A stretch of DNA of 5,464 bases, from assembly GCA_937928455.1 (NCBI GenBank), contig CALFUG010000189.1, positions 1 to 5,464 of the forward strand. The letters are read 5' to 3'. Origin of the DNA: an uncultured Clostridia bacterium. Lineage in GTDB: Bacteria > Bacillota > Clostridia > Peptostreptococcales > Anaerovoracaceae. Both the position numbers and the translations under genes were made by a program. The notes under the pieces are model-generated. The model searched no databases. It was not told the DNA's origin and saw nothing but the letters and a program-made list of their open reading frames with translations. Positions 1 through 5,464 of this stretch are shown here, one piece after another (the stretch's first letter is position 1; every line of letters begins with the position of its first letter).

Positions 1-1028
1 TTGTCATAATCACTGGAGCAGACCATATCATTGCCCGCCTGAAAAGCCAAAACAGCACTTTCTTCCACTCCGAAGGATTGGGTGATGGCTCCCATTTTAA
101 GGTCATCTGTAATGATAATCCCTTGGTATCCCATGGTGTTGCGCAGCAACTCGTTCCAGCTTTTTGACAAGGAGACGGGATAAACTTCATCTCTACACAC
201 CGCAATCACATGGGACATCAAAATGAACTCACAGTTTTCTTCAATTCCCTTTGCGAAGGGAATCAAATCCCCATCCCAAAATGTTTGAAAATCTCGGCGA
301 TCCAAAGCGAATCCCCCGTGGGTGTCGCTATTATTCCCGTATCCCGGGAAGTGTTTTAGCATAGACGAAAGATTCTTTTCCCGATTCACCTGTACCGTTT
401 TTGTCACAAATTCCCCGGTAATTTCTGGTGATTCTCCCAGGCTGCGCCCATACATAAAGTCTTCTTGATTGGTAGTAATATCTGCTACCGGAGCCCAGTT
501 CACTTGAATGCCAAGGCTGGTTAGCAAATCGGCCTTTTCTCGGGTTTCCTCTACGATTGCTTCCATTCCACCCTGCTGATATAGGTCTCTTGGGGACTGA
601 AATGGTGTTTCTCGAAACTCCGAATAGCGGCTCACTCGAACCACTCGTCCTCCTTCTTCATCCACCCCAACCGCCAATGGGATTGCCGCTACATCCTGGA
701 ACTGAAGTATATCGCGCCTCACGCCTTCCATATCATTGTCCGTGAAAAAGTCAGCAAAAAGCAGGTATCCGCCCAGATGGTAGTTGACCACATCTTCCGC
801 CGCCCTCCCATTAATGGGGCATCTCCCAAAGAACAACTGTCCTACTTTTTCTTCCAGCGACATTCCTTCCATGATTTCTCTTGCCATCATGGCGTGGGTA
901 ATAATTGGCTCCTCTTCCGATACAGAGGGTTCGGTCTGTTCTGTATCGAAAGTGATCATATATCCTAGTACCACACCCACCACTAGAAGTATTATAACTA
1001 CAATACTCGAGGCTCCTCCCGTTTTCAT
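1..1028 (-). CDS. Membrane-anchored GH3 beta-N-acetylhexosaminidase (NagZ-like), C-terminus beyond window edge
   Basis: The reading frame stays open from an ATG at 1028 to the left edge, giving 342 codons without a stop, so the C-terminus is missing. The N-terminus has a short positive start and a hydrophobic segment (about residues 8-25), then an acidic linker, indicating a signal anchor or signal peptide without a lipobox cysteine. The rest matches the GH3 TIM barrel of NagZ: EEKVGQ (59-64), DEEGGR (123-128), WAPVADI (178-184), an R-S-L-G sugar-binding arginine (R195), KHFPG (225-229), the D-T-H dyad (D235, H237) that serves as general acid/base in this family, and TDDLKM with the expected nucleophile D308. 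Family knowledge: such enzymes release terminal GlcNAc from peptidoglycan fragments by a covalent mechanism. Extracytoplasmic location is inferred from the N-terminus. The start is preceded by GGAAGTG at 1033-1039. It lies 39 nt behind the paralog at 1068-2225 with no terminator between, so the two are probably cotranscribed. Exact substrate is not shown by the sequence. Confidence 0.9.
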   Translation of the reverse strand, partial: MKTGGASSIVVIILLVVGVVLGYMITFDTEQTEPSVSEEEPIITHAMMAREIMEGMSLEEKVGQLFFGRCPINGRAAEDVVNYHLGGYLLFADFFTDNDMEGVRRDILQFQDVAAIPLAVGVDEEGGRVVRVSRYSEFRETPFQSPRDLYQQGGMEAIVEETREKADLLTSLGIQVNWAPVADITTNQEDFMYGRSLGESPEITGEFVTKTVQVNREKNLSSMLKHFPGYGNNSDTHGGFALDRRDFQTFWDGDLIPFAKGIEENCEFILMSHVIAVCRDEVYPVSLSKSWNELLRNTMGYQGIIITDDLKMGAITQSFGVEESAVLAFQAGNDMVCSSDYD

Positions 1029-1067
1029 GTTTCACTTCCACATCTTTTTACATGTACTATACCGATA

Positions 1068-2225
1068 TTATTCTATCAAACCGTACCTTAACTTCCAAGT
1101 CAACACCCTCACCACAGAGTCATCCACATCCTGAATAGAGAGTGTTCCATTTTCAATGGCAGCCAAAACCCCTTCTATCTCCGTTTCGTAATAAGTGGCC
1201 CATATCAAGTCGTTTCCGGCTTCAATGGCCATGACGGACTTCACCTGTTCGCCGGCATATTCGTCAAATACCCCGCTAGCCACATCGCTTAGGATAATGA
1301 CACCTTCAAAACCCAGCTCATCTCTTAAATAGTCGTGCCAAGGTTTGGACAAAGACATGGGGCGGCTGCTATCCACACTGTCCCCTGAAGTAATCACCCG
1401 ATTACTCATCATCACAGCAGGTGCTCCCATATAGCAACCTGTCATGAAGGCTTCTGTATCCTCTCCGGTGTAGTAGCGCAAAACAGCACTCATGCCCAGT
1501 TCATCATAAAGAAGTGTAAGTCTTCGTATATACTCCGATGTTTTTTCCGCATCTTGCCCTATGGTCTGTTCATATAGACTATCCGAAGGTTTGGTGGCAA
1601 TATTGGTGATGGGCCCAAAATTCAGATTCAGCCCCATTCTTTTCAGAAAGAGCAGCTTCTCTTCTTCTTGGGTTAAAACTGCATCCAGTCCGCCATCATC
1701 ATAAAGCTCTCTCGGCAATCGATAAGGAGTAGGTCGGAATGCCGGCCATTTGGAAACCGCCGTTATGTCTCCACCCTCTTCAGCCACCCCTTGGAAGGGT
1801 TTCATCTCCTGGAACTCATTCATTTCACGAAACGTGATAGAGGCTGATTCCGGTGTGTTGTTCTCAAAAAATACACCGGTGTAAATAAAGCCTCCAATAT
1901 GGTAGTCCGTCAAAGCGGACATGTCGGATCCATCTCCCCGATAAGGTGTGATGAACATTTGTCCCACCTTCTCCTCCACCGTCATGTCCGCCATGATTTC
2001 CAAGGCTCTTTCCGAGCTTCCGATAACCACACCCCCCCGATAGGGGTTAATGGGTTCCGGCTCCTGTGTTTCTTGGTATAACAAAAAAAATCCGATGGTA
2101 CCTGCTACAACCAGTAGAGTCAGAGACGATACGATGATTCTGAGTCTGGAAATTTTCCCCTTGACTCTTGGTGCAGTTGGCCCCTCTGCCCGTTTTTTGT
2201 TGGCCGGGTAATTTTTCTTATCCAA
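1068..2225 (-). CDS. Membrane-anchored GH3-like protein with degraded active site (probable pseudoenzyme)
   Basis: A 385-residue GH3-family protein if started at the TTG at 2225; an in-frame ATG at 2246 would add 7 residues. TTG is preferred because AGGGAGG (2231-2237) sits 5 nt upstream, whereas the ATG has no Shine-Dalgarno. A lysine/arginine-rich cytoplasmic N-terminus precedes one transmembrane helix (about 30-50); the remainder is predicted outside. Homology to the downstream gene is plain: EIM-x2-M-x2-EEKVGQ (76-89), YH-I-GG, EEGG (149-152), TP-x4-PRELY, LGFEG near 310 and a full C-terminal end of the barrel. Key residues are replaced relative to the intact neighbour: D123 to A148, R128 to D153, R195 to Q220, the KH pair to R250-Y251, the acid/base dyad D235/H237 to F260/T262. 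The nucleophile aligns with S313 without a gap; D314 could replace it only with a one-residue shift. Catalysis is therefore unlikely, while the frame is uninterrupted, so it is probably an expressed non-catalytic protein, perhaps a sugar-binding or regulatory partner (inference). Confidence 0.88.
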   Translation of the reverse strand: MDKKNYPANKKRAEGPTAPRVKGKISRLRIIVSSLTLLVVAGTIGFFLLYQETQEPEPINPYRGGVVIGSSERALEIMADMTVEEKVGQMFITPYRGDGSDMSALTDYHIGGFIYTGVFFENNTPESASITFREMNEFQEMKPFQGVAEEGGDITAVSKWPAFRPTPYRLPRELYDDGGLDAVLTQEEEKLLFLKRMGLNLNFGPITNIATKPSDSLYEQTIGQDAEKTSEYIRRLTLLYDELGMSAVLRYYTGEDTEAFMTGCYMGAPAVMMSNRVITSGDSVDSSRPMSLSKPWHDYLRDELGFEGVIILSDVASGVFDEYAGEQVKSVMAIEAGNDLIWATYYETEIEGVLAAIENGTLSIQDVDDSVVRVLTWKLRYGLIE

Positions 2226-2230
2226 AGCTT

Positions 2231-2237
2231 CCTCCCT
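2231..2237 (-). promoter_or_regulatory. Shine-Dalgarno that selects a TTG start for the GH3-like gene
   Basis: AGGGAGG on the minus strand, 5 nt before TTG at 2225-2223. It lies inside the first codons of the longer ATG-initiated version, whose own upstream sequence (CTGTTTGAC) has no ribosome binding site. This decides in favour of the TTG start. Confidence 0.7.
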
Positions 2238-2256
2238 ATTTTTCATGTCAAACAGT

Positions 2257-2287
2257 ATTTTATCATTTTTTTGCCCAGCTGTGTGAC
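2257..2287 (-). promoter_or_regulatory. Candidate sigma-A-type promoter for the GH3 pair
   Basis: On the minus strand TAAAAT (2262-2257) resembles a -10 box. A possible -35, GTCACA (2287-2282), matches TTGACA at four of six positions but with a long 19-bp spacer. Transcription would begin near 2250, giving a leader of about 25 nt to the TTG start but only about 4 nt to the upstream ATG, which agrees with the TTG choice. The call is by eye and the -35 is weak. Confidence 0.4.
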
Positions 2288-2322
2288 GTTTTTCTGAATT
2301 CTCAATCTTCCCAAATCATTCA

Positions 2323-2331
2323 TGTTATAAT
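2323..2331 (+). promoter_or_regulatory. Extended -10 promoter for the flavin reductase gene
   Basis: TGTTATAAT contains a perfect TATAAT (2326-2331) preceded by the TGn of an extended -10 element. No good -35 is seen 16-18 bp upstream, which is typical of extended -10 promoters. It lies 30 bp before the start codon, so the leader would be about 24 nt. The rest of the gap between the divergent genes holds no clear operator or dyad. Confidence 0.6.
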
Positions 2332-2349
2332 AAAACTTGATAATAAATT

Positions 2350-2356
2350 GGAGGTG
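2350..2356 (+). promoter_or_regulatory. Ribosome binding site of the flavin reductase gene
   Basis: GGAGGTG, a near-perfect Shine-Dalgarno, ends 5 nt before the ATG at 2362 and fixes that start. An in-frame extension upstream is not needed. Confidence 0.85.
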
Positions 2357-2361
2357 CTTCT

Positions 2362-2985
2362 ATGGCAAAAAAAATATTCAAACCCGGCGCACTATTAAAC
2401 CCATTACCATTGGTTATGGCATCTCTGGGCGAAACTCCGGAAGAATATAATATCATCACCATTGCATGGACGGGAATCGTAAACTCCGACCCCCCTATGA
2501 CCTATTTGTCCATCCGTCCTTCCCGACATTCCCACGGAATTCTAAAGAGGACAGGGGAATTCGTCATCAATCTGACACCCGCATCTCTGGCAAAAGCGGC
2601 GGATTACTGTGGCGTGCGGTCCGGGCGGGACGAAAACAAATTCACCTCCCAAAAACTAACACCCCTCCCGGCAGATTTGGTAAAAGCGCCTATGATCCAG
2701 GAATGTCCTGTGAATTTGGAATGCAAAGTAACCCAGGTCATCCCTTATCCTTCTCACGATATGTTTGTCGCAGAAATACTTCGAGTTCATGCAGATGAAA
2801 ATTTGCTGGACGAAAATGGCCGACTAATGTTGGAACGAGCACATCTACTAAGCTACAACCACGGTGAGTATTATGGCTTACAACCCACACCCTTGGGATT
2901 TTTTGGTTTCTCCGTTATGAAGCCCAAAACCAGGAAACGAAAAGAGAAGGAAAAGACCACTTATCGAAAGAACACCAATAAATAA
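2362..2985 (+). CDS. Flavin reductase-like domain protein (flavoredoxin-type FMN-binding protein)
   Basis: A 207-residue protein with the fold signature of the flavin reductase-like/FMN-binding split-barrel family. Visible signs are the N-terminal NPLPLVMASLG stretch (13-23), IITIAWTG (31-38), PPMTYLSIRPSRHSHGIL (44-61), the typical EFVINL (66-71), a cysteine in DYCG (81-84), and YNHGEYYGL (165-173) near the C-terminus. Family members bind FMN and either pass electrons to a partner protein (flavoredoxin) or reduce free flavin with NAD(P)H; the sequence does not decide between them. About 20 terminal residues (187-207) form a lysine/arginine-rich tail outside the domain, probably disordered. 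It is a single-gene unit with its own promoter and ribosome binding site, divergent from the GH3 pair and convergent with pyrE, so the context gives no partner. Length is near the usual for the family. Confidence 0.88.
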   Translation: MAKKIFKPGALLNPLPLVMASLGETPEEYNIITIAWTGIVNSDPPMTYLSIRPSRHSHGILKRTGEFVINLTPASLAKAADYCGVRSGRDENKFTSQKLTPLPADLVKAPMIQECPVNLECKVTQVIPYPSHDMFVAEILRVHADENLLDENGRLMLERAHLLSYNHGEYYGLQPTPLGFFGFSVMKPKTRKRKEKEKTTYRKNTNK

Positions 2986-2992
2986 CGGAGAG

Positions 2993-3682
2993 CTACGAAT
3001 CAGAAACTCCATATTTCAAGAGGTAATCTTCCATGGCCATTCTATTTTCCCTGGCGACTAGAGGCATTCCTTCCCTTTCCGCATCTCGTAATATATGGAT
3101 TAATTCCTGTAAACAAACCAGGGGGAAAACCGGTATGTTATACTCGAGATAGAGCTCTTGAGTGGCCGAAAGATGGGTCAGCCCCCTTTCCATTCGATCC
3201 AAACAAACCAAAACGCCTTCTATTTTTACAAGACCTCTCTTATTCAGCAACTCCAGGGATTCCCTGACTGCGGTACCAGCAGTAATCACATCCTCAATGA
3301 TTAATATGCTGTCACCCGGCTGAATATCATATCCCACAAAATCCCCTCCCTCGCCATGATCTTTACTTTCTTTCCGATTAAAACTGAAAGGTAGGTCCCA
3401 ACCATAGATTCGGGCCAATTCCATAGATGTGGCTACCGCCAATGGGATTCCTTTATATGCCGGTCCATAAATACATTTTATCTCCCCTGAAATAGCACCT
3501 TCATCCTTTCGTTCTATGATTTTTTCCGCATAATAGGATGCCAGCTGAGATACTCCTATTCCCGAATGTATTTTCCCCATGTTTACGAAATAGGGACTTT
3601 TCCGCCCACTTTTCGTGGTGAATTCTCCAAATACTAAAGCATCATGCTTCATCAGTAACTCTACCAATTCTCTGGATACCAT
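2993..3682 (-). CDS. pyrE: Orotate phosphoribosyltransferase
   Basis: PyrE joins orotate and PRPP to make orotidine 5'-monophosphate, the fifth step of de novo pyrimidine synthesis, in the cytoplasm. The 229-residue length is normal. Diagnostic parts are YFVNMGK (31-37), GPAYKGIPLA (73-82) with the PRPP-contacting lysine, the flexible loop FNRKESKDHGEGG (101-113), and the PRPP-binding motif LIIEDVITAGTA (127-138) with the paired acids E130-D131. The loop is of the enterobacterial/yeast-like PyrE subtype rather than the short B. subtilis type. The ATG is placed by AGGAGG (3689-3694) 6 nt upstream. It follows pyrD by 10 bp and is probably the last gene of the operon, since the next gene is on the other strand. 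No terminator is visible after its stop. Regulation of the operon would lie upstream, outside the window. Confidence 0.97.
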   Translation of the reverse strand: MVSRELVELLMKHDALVFGEFTTKSGRKSPYFVNMGKIHSGIGVSQLASYYAEKIIERKDEGAISGEIKCIYGPAYKGIPLAVATSMELARIYGWDLPFSFNRKESKDHGEGGDFVGYDIQPGDSILIIEDVITAGTAVRESLELLNKRGLVKIEGVLVCLDRMERGLTHLSATQELYLEYNIPVFPLVCLQELIHILRDAEREGMPLVARENRMAMEDYLLKYGVSDS

Positions 3683-3688
3683 TCCTAT

Positions 3689-3694
3689 CCTCCT
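3689..3694 (-). promoter_or_regulatory. pyrE ribosome binding site overlapping the pyrD stop codon
   Basis: AGGAGG on the minus strand, 6 nt before pyrE's ATG. The TAG stop of pyrD (3695-3693) shares bases with it, so ribosomes finishing pyrD end directly on the pyrE start region, which favours translational coupling. Confidence 0.85.
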
Positions 3695-4604
3695 ATTTCT
3701 TGTGATTGCTTCCCCTTAATTCATCTATGTTTTCGTATCCCTTCCCACTCATGAAGTTCTCCAACTCTTCAATAATTCTTATCGGTGCTCCGGGATCCAT
3801 TAGTGCGGCAGACCCCACAAATACGGCTTTTGCACCCGCCATCATAAACTCCGCCGCATCCTCCCCGGTATATATACCGCCGCCCCCTATAATGGGAATT
3901 CTGACTTCTCTCGAAACCTGATAGACCATTCGTACGGCCACAGGCTTTATACAAGGTCCTGAGAGCCCTCCCATTATATTCCCCAAAACAGGCTTTCTTG
4001 TATTTACATCTATTCGCATGCCAAGAAGGGTATTTATCATCGTGAGCCCATCCGCTCCGGCTTCTTCCGCTTTTGCAGCAATTGCAACAATATTTGTCAC
4101 ATTAGGAGACAGCTTGATGTATAACGGCTTCCGGGTTAATTTTCGAAGAGCGGTTGTGATTTCGTATGTCTCTTTGGGAGAAATTCCAAAGGCCATACCC
4201 CCTTCCCTCACATTCGGACAAGACAAGTTGATTTCCAGTATATCGGCTTCTGTCTCGTTCAGATATGCCACTACCTTTTCATACTCCTCCCGACTTTTTC
4301 CCGCCACATTTACCACCACAGGGAGCCCCATGTCTTTCAAATCAGCCAATTCTCCCCGGACAAATTCTTCCACCCCGTTATTTTGAAGGCCGATGCTATT
4401 CAACATCCCTCCGTATGTTTCCGCAACCCTCGGCATGGGATTTCCGGGCCATGGCATCCAACTGACCCCTTTGGTGGTTGCTGCACCCAAACGCGACACA
4501 TCATAAAATGCCCCGCTATGCTCCAAGGAAAAAGTCCCCGACCCAGTTGTTACCGGATTTTTCCACAACTGGCCATTCATCATGATTTCCAAATTAGGCT
4601 TCAT
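3693..4604 (-). CDS. pyrD: Dihydroorotate dehydrogenase, class 1B catalytic subunit
   Basis: Oxidises dihydroorotate to orotate using bound FMN and passes electrons to PyrK. The 303-residue protein shows the class 1 pattern: KNPVTTGSGTF (15-25), TTKGVS (43-48), NSIGLQNNG (69-77), the active-site loop EINLSCPNV (124-132) with the catalytic base Cys129 (serine in class 2 enzymes), KLSPNV (164-169), GADGLTMINT (183-192) typical of class 1B, and glycine-rich GGGGI (240-244) and VGSA (263-266) that hold the FMN phosphate. The neighbouring pyrK confirms class 1B. An in-frame ATG at 4628 would add eight residues (MGERCCGI), but it has no Shine-Dalgarno and would lie deep inside pyrK. The ATG at 4604 gives an 11-bp overlap with pyrK, follows AAGGTG (4615-4620) at 10 nt, and starts the protein at the normal place for the family, so it is chosen. 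Confidence 0.96.
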   Translation of the reverse strand: MKPNLEIMMNGQLWKNPVTTGSGTFSLEHSGAFYDVSRLGAATTKGVSWMPWPGNPMPRVAETYGGMLNSIGLQNNGVEEFVRGELADLKDMGLPVVVNVAGKSREEYEKVVAYLNETEADILEINLSCPNVREGGMAFGISPKETYEITTALRKLTRKPLYIKLSPNVTNIVAIAAKAEEAGADGLTMINTLLGMRIDVNTRKPVLGNIMGGLSGPCIKPVAVRMVYQVSREVRIPIIGGGGIYTGEDAAEFMMAGAKAVFVGSAALMDPGAPIRIIEELENFMSGKGYENIDELRGSNHKK

Positions 4605-5382
4605 AATTCCACAACACCTTTCCCCCATCGAACACCGGGCCGTCCCAACAAGCCTTTTTCAAAACCGGTGAGGAATCCCCTATCCACACACTACAACCCA
4701 AACAAGCTCCATATCCGCAGCCCATTCTTTCTTCCAAGGACACTTCCAATGGAAGTCCTCTCTCCATTGCATACCGGGATAACTGTTGAAGCATTGCACC
4801 AGGGCCACAGGCAAAAATTCGGTTCACCGCTTTGTGATCCGCATTATCTTTCAGCATATCTAATACCGTTCCCCTATACCCCTCTTTTCCCTCTTGGGAT
4901 GCTACTTTTACATTTTTACAGATGGGAAGAAATGCCTCCACCATAAAGGCATCCTGGCTGTATCCCAGGAATGCTGTCACCTCACAACCATTTTCCGCCA
5001 GTTTTTTACTGAGCCCAAGTAATGGTGCCACACCACAACCACCTCCCACAACTTGAACCGTCTTCCCCCTGGGGATGGAAAACCCATGACCCAAAGGAGA
5101 ACTCAATGTTACCCATTCCCCTATCACTTTTTTTGATAGTCGATAGGTGCCCTCTCCTACCCTTTGAATAATCAGCACTATGACACCGTCTTTATAGTCG
5201 CAAATACTAAAAGGGCGAGGCAAAAGCAAGTCCCTTTCTCCCAAATAGAGGTTTACGAATTGCCCCGGCTGATAATTCAAGAACAACTTCTTCTGTTCTA
5301 CCTGAATTTCCATCCGGTATACTCCTAGATGAATTTCTCGATTACTTTGAATTCGCCCCTTCATGATTGTTTTTTCTATCAT
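4594..5382 (-). CDS. pyrK: Dihydroorotate dehydrogenase electron transfer subunit (FAD, 2Fe-2S)
   Basis: PyrK accepts electrons from the FMN of PyrD through a [2Fe-2S] cluster and FAD and delivers them to NAD+, forming a PyrD2PyrK2 complex in the cytoplasm. The 262 residues match the family's usual length. In order: an FAD-binding barrel with RPFSI (56-60), a nucleotide-binding domain with VGGGCGVAPLL (112-122) and FACGPGAML (190-198), and a C-terminal cluster domain with EERMGCGYGACLGC. Cys222, Cys227, Cys230 and Cys245 (ahead of DGPVF) are the four cluster ligands, all present. The start is the ATG at 5382, which overlaps the TGA of the upstream gene as ATGA. A longer frame from an ATG at 5451 is rejected because that stretch (MESVRRSCARG...) is the out-of-frame reading of the upstream pyrF end. 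AAGGAGG lies at 5396-5402, a long 13 nt from the ATG, so coupled reinitiation probably helps. Confidence 0.96.
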   Translation of the reverse strand: MIEKTIMKGRIQSNREIHLGVYRMEIQVEQKKLFLNYQPGQFVNLYLGERDLLLPRPFSICDYKDGVIVLIIQRVGEGTYRLSKKVIGEWVTLSSPLGHGFSIPRGKTVQVVGGGCGVAPLLGLSKKLAENGCEVTAFLGYSQDAFMVEAFLPICKNVKVASQEGKEGYRGTVLDMLKDNADHKAVNRIFACGPGAMLQQLSRYAMERGLPLEVSLEERMGCGYGACLGCSVWIGDSSPVLKKACWDGPVFDGGKVLWNYEA

Positions 5383-5464
5383 AGATACTTGGTAACCTCC
5401 TTTTTCATAGCCAGTGCGGCCTCTCGCGCAGCTTCTCCGAACTGATTCCAAACATATCTCTTAT
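5379..5464 (-). CDS. pyrF: C-terminal end of probable orotidine 5'-phosphate decarboxylase (partial)
   Basis: Only the last 27 codons and a TGA stop are inside the window; the gene continues beyond the right edge. The peptide starts KRYVWNQFGEAAREAA and ends MKKEVTKYL. A helix of the form F-x-x-A-A-R-x-A-A-x-x-M-K is what ends the second (Mycobacterium-type) subfamily of OMP decarboxylases, which turn OMP into UMP. Its TGA overlaps the pyrK start codon by four bases (ATGA), and pyrF directly before pyrK is the common clostridial order. The identity rests on these two points, since no catalytic residue is visible. Confidence 0.75.
   Translation of the reverse strand, partial: KRYVWNQFGEAAREAALAMKKEVTKYL
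5396..5402 (-). promoter_or_regulatory. Shine-Dalgarno for pyrK inside the end of pyrF
   Basis: AAGGAGG on the minus strand, the only strong ribosome binding site near the pyrK start. Its 13-nt distance to the ATG at 5382 is longer than usual, and no better start codon in the pyrK frame lies closer. Confidence 0.6.

Noticed and set aside
811..1041. A 76-codon minus-strand frame (MEVKHENG...) at the start of the intact GH3 gene.
   Set aside because: It is out of frame with the GH3 protein. Its first codons are the ribosome binding site and start of the real gene, and its composition (rich in R, Y, C, G) is unlike a natural protein.
1049..1056. The 8-bp palindrome TACATGTA between the two GH3 genes, as a possible operator or terminator.
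   Set aside because: It is too short, AT-rich and single, with no T-run positioned for termination and no second copy elsewhere in the gaps.
777..1134. Plus-strand frames of 63 and 116 codons.
   Set aside because: They are antisense to the GH3 genes, lack ribosome binding sites, and resemble no protein; the minus-strand frames have clear GH3 motifs.
2247..2361. The divergent intergenic region as a riboswitch or regulated operator.
   Set aside because: Apart from the two candidate promoters and ribosome binding sites, it is AT-rich with no extended dyads or conserved riboswitch-like structure, and it is too short for most riboswitches plus a terminator.
2992..3015. GGAG and CTCC repeat arms just after the flavin reductase stop, as a possible bidirectional terminator.
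   Set aside because: The stem is only four base pairs with a loop of more than 10 nt and no U-tract on either strand.
4605..4628. An eight-residue N-terminal extension of PyrD (MGERCCGI) from an ATG at 4628, with a CC pair that might suggest a metal site.
   Set aside because: There is no ribosome binding site for it, the bases encode the conserved end of PyrK, and the family normally starts at about the ATG at 4604.
4018..4946. Plus-strand open frames of 122 and 187 codons opposite pyrD and pyrK.
   Set aside because: They are shadows of highly recognisable pyrD and pyrK coding sequence, with proline/serine-rich low-complexity translations and no Shine-Dalgarno.

Overview
The window looks like a chromosomal segment of a low-to-moderate-GC Gram-positive bacterium, most probably a member of the Clostridia. 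The reasons are strong AGGAGG-type ribosome binding sites, a pyrF-pyrK-pyrD-pyrE gene order, a class 1B (PyrK-dependent) dihydroorotate dehydrogenase, and membrane-anchored NagZ-like GH3 proteins. The genus cannot be named from the sequence alone.

Layout. From the right edge leftward on the minus strand runs the distal part of a pyrimidine biosynthesis operon: the last 27 codons of a probable pyrF (5379 to the edge), pyrK (4594-5382), pyrD (3693-4604) and pyrE (2993-3682). The genes are packed with a 4-bp ATGA overlap (pyrF/pyrK), an 11-bp overlap (pyrK/pyrD) and a 10-bp gap in which pyrD's stop codon lies inside pyrE's Shine-Dalgarno (pyrD/pyrE). A single plus-strand gene, a flavin reductase-like (flavoredoxin-type) protein (2362-2985), converges on pyrE with only 7 bp between the two stop codons. 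To its left, divergently transcribed from a 136-bp gap, is a minus-strand pair of membrane-anchored glycoside hydrolase family 3 paralogs: a catalytically degraded copy (1068-2225) followed after 39 nt by a copy with an intact active site (1028 leftward through the window edge).

Function. PyrD and PyrK together oxidise dihydroorotate to orotate with NAD+ as final acceptor. PyrE adds the ribose phosphate to give OMP, and PyrF decarboxylates OMP to UMP, so the visible pyr genes cover the last three steps of de novo UMP synthesis. The GH3 pair probably acts outside the membrane on N-acetylglucosamine-containing cell wall fragments, with the first copy likely a non-catalytic relative.

Assessment. 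Most of the window is ordinary housekeeping DNA. The point most worth following is the tandem arrangement of an intact NagZ-like enzyme with a pseudoenzyme paralog that has lost almost every sugar-contacting and catalytic residue but keeps a clean reading frame and membrane anchor. No RNA gene, CRISPR array, insertion sequence, phage gene or convincing intrinsic terminator was seen.
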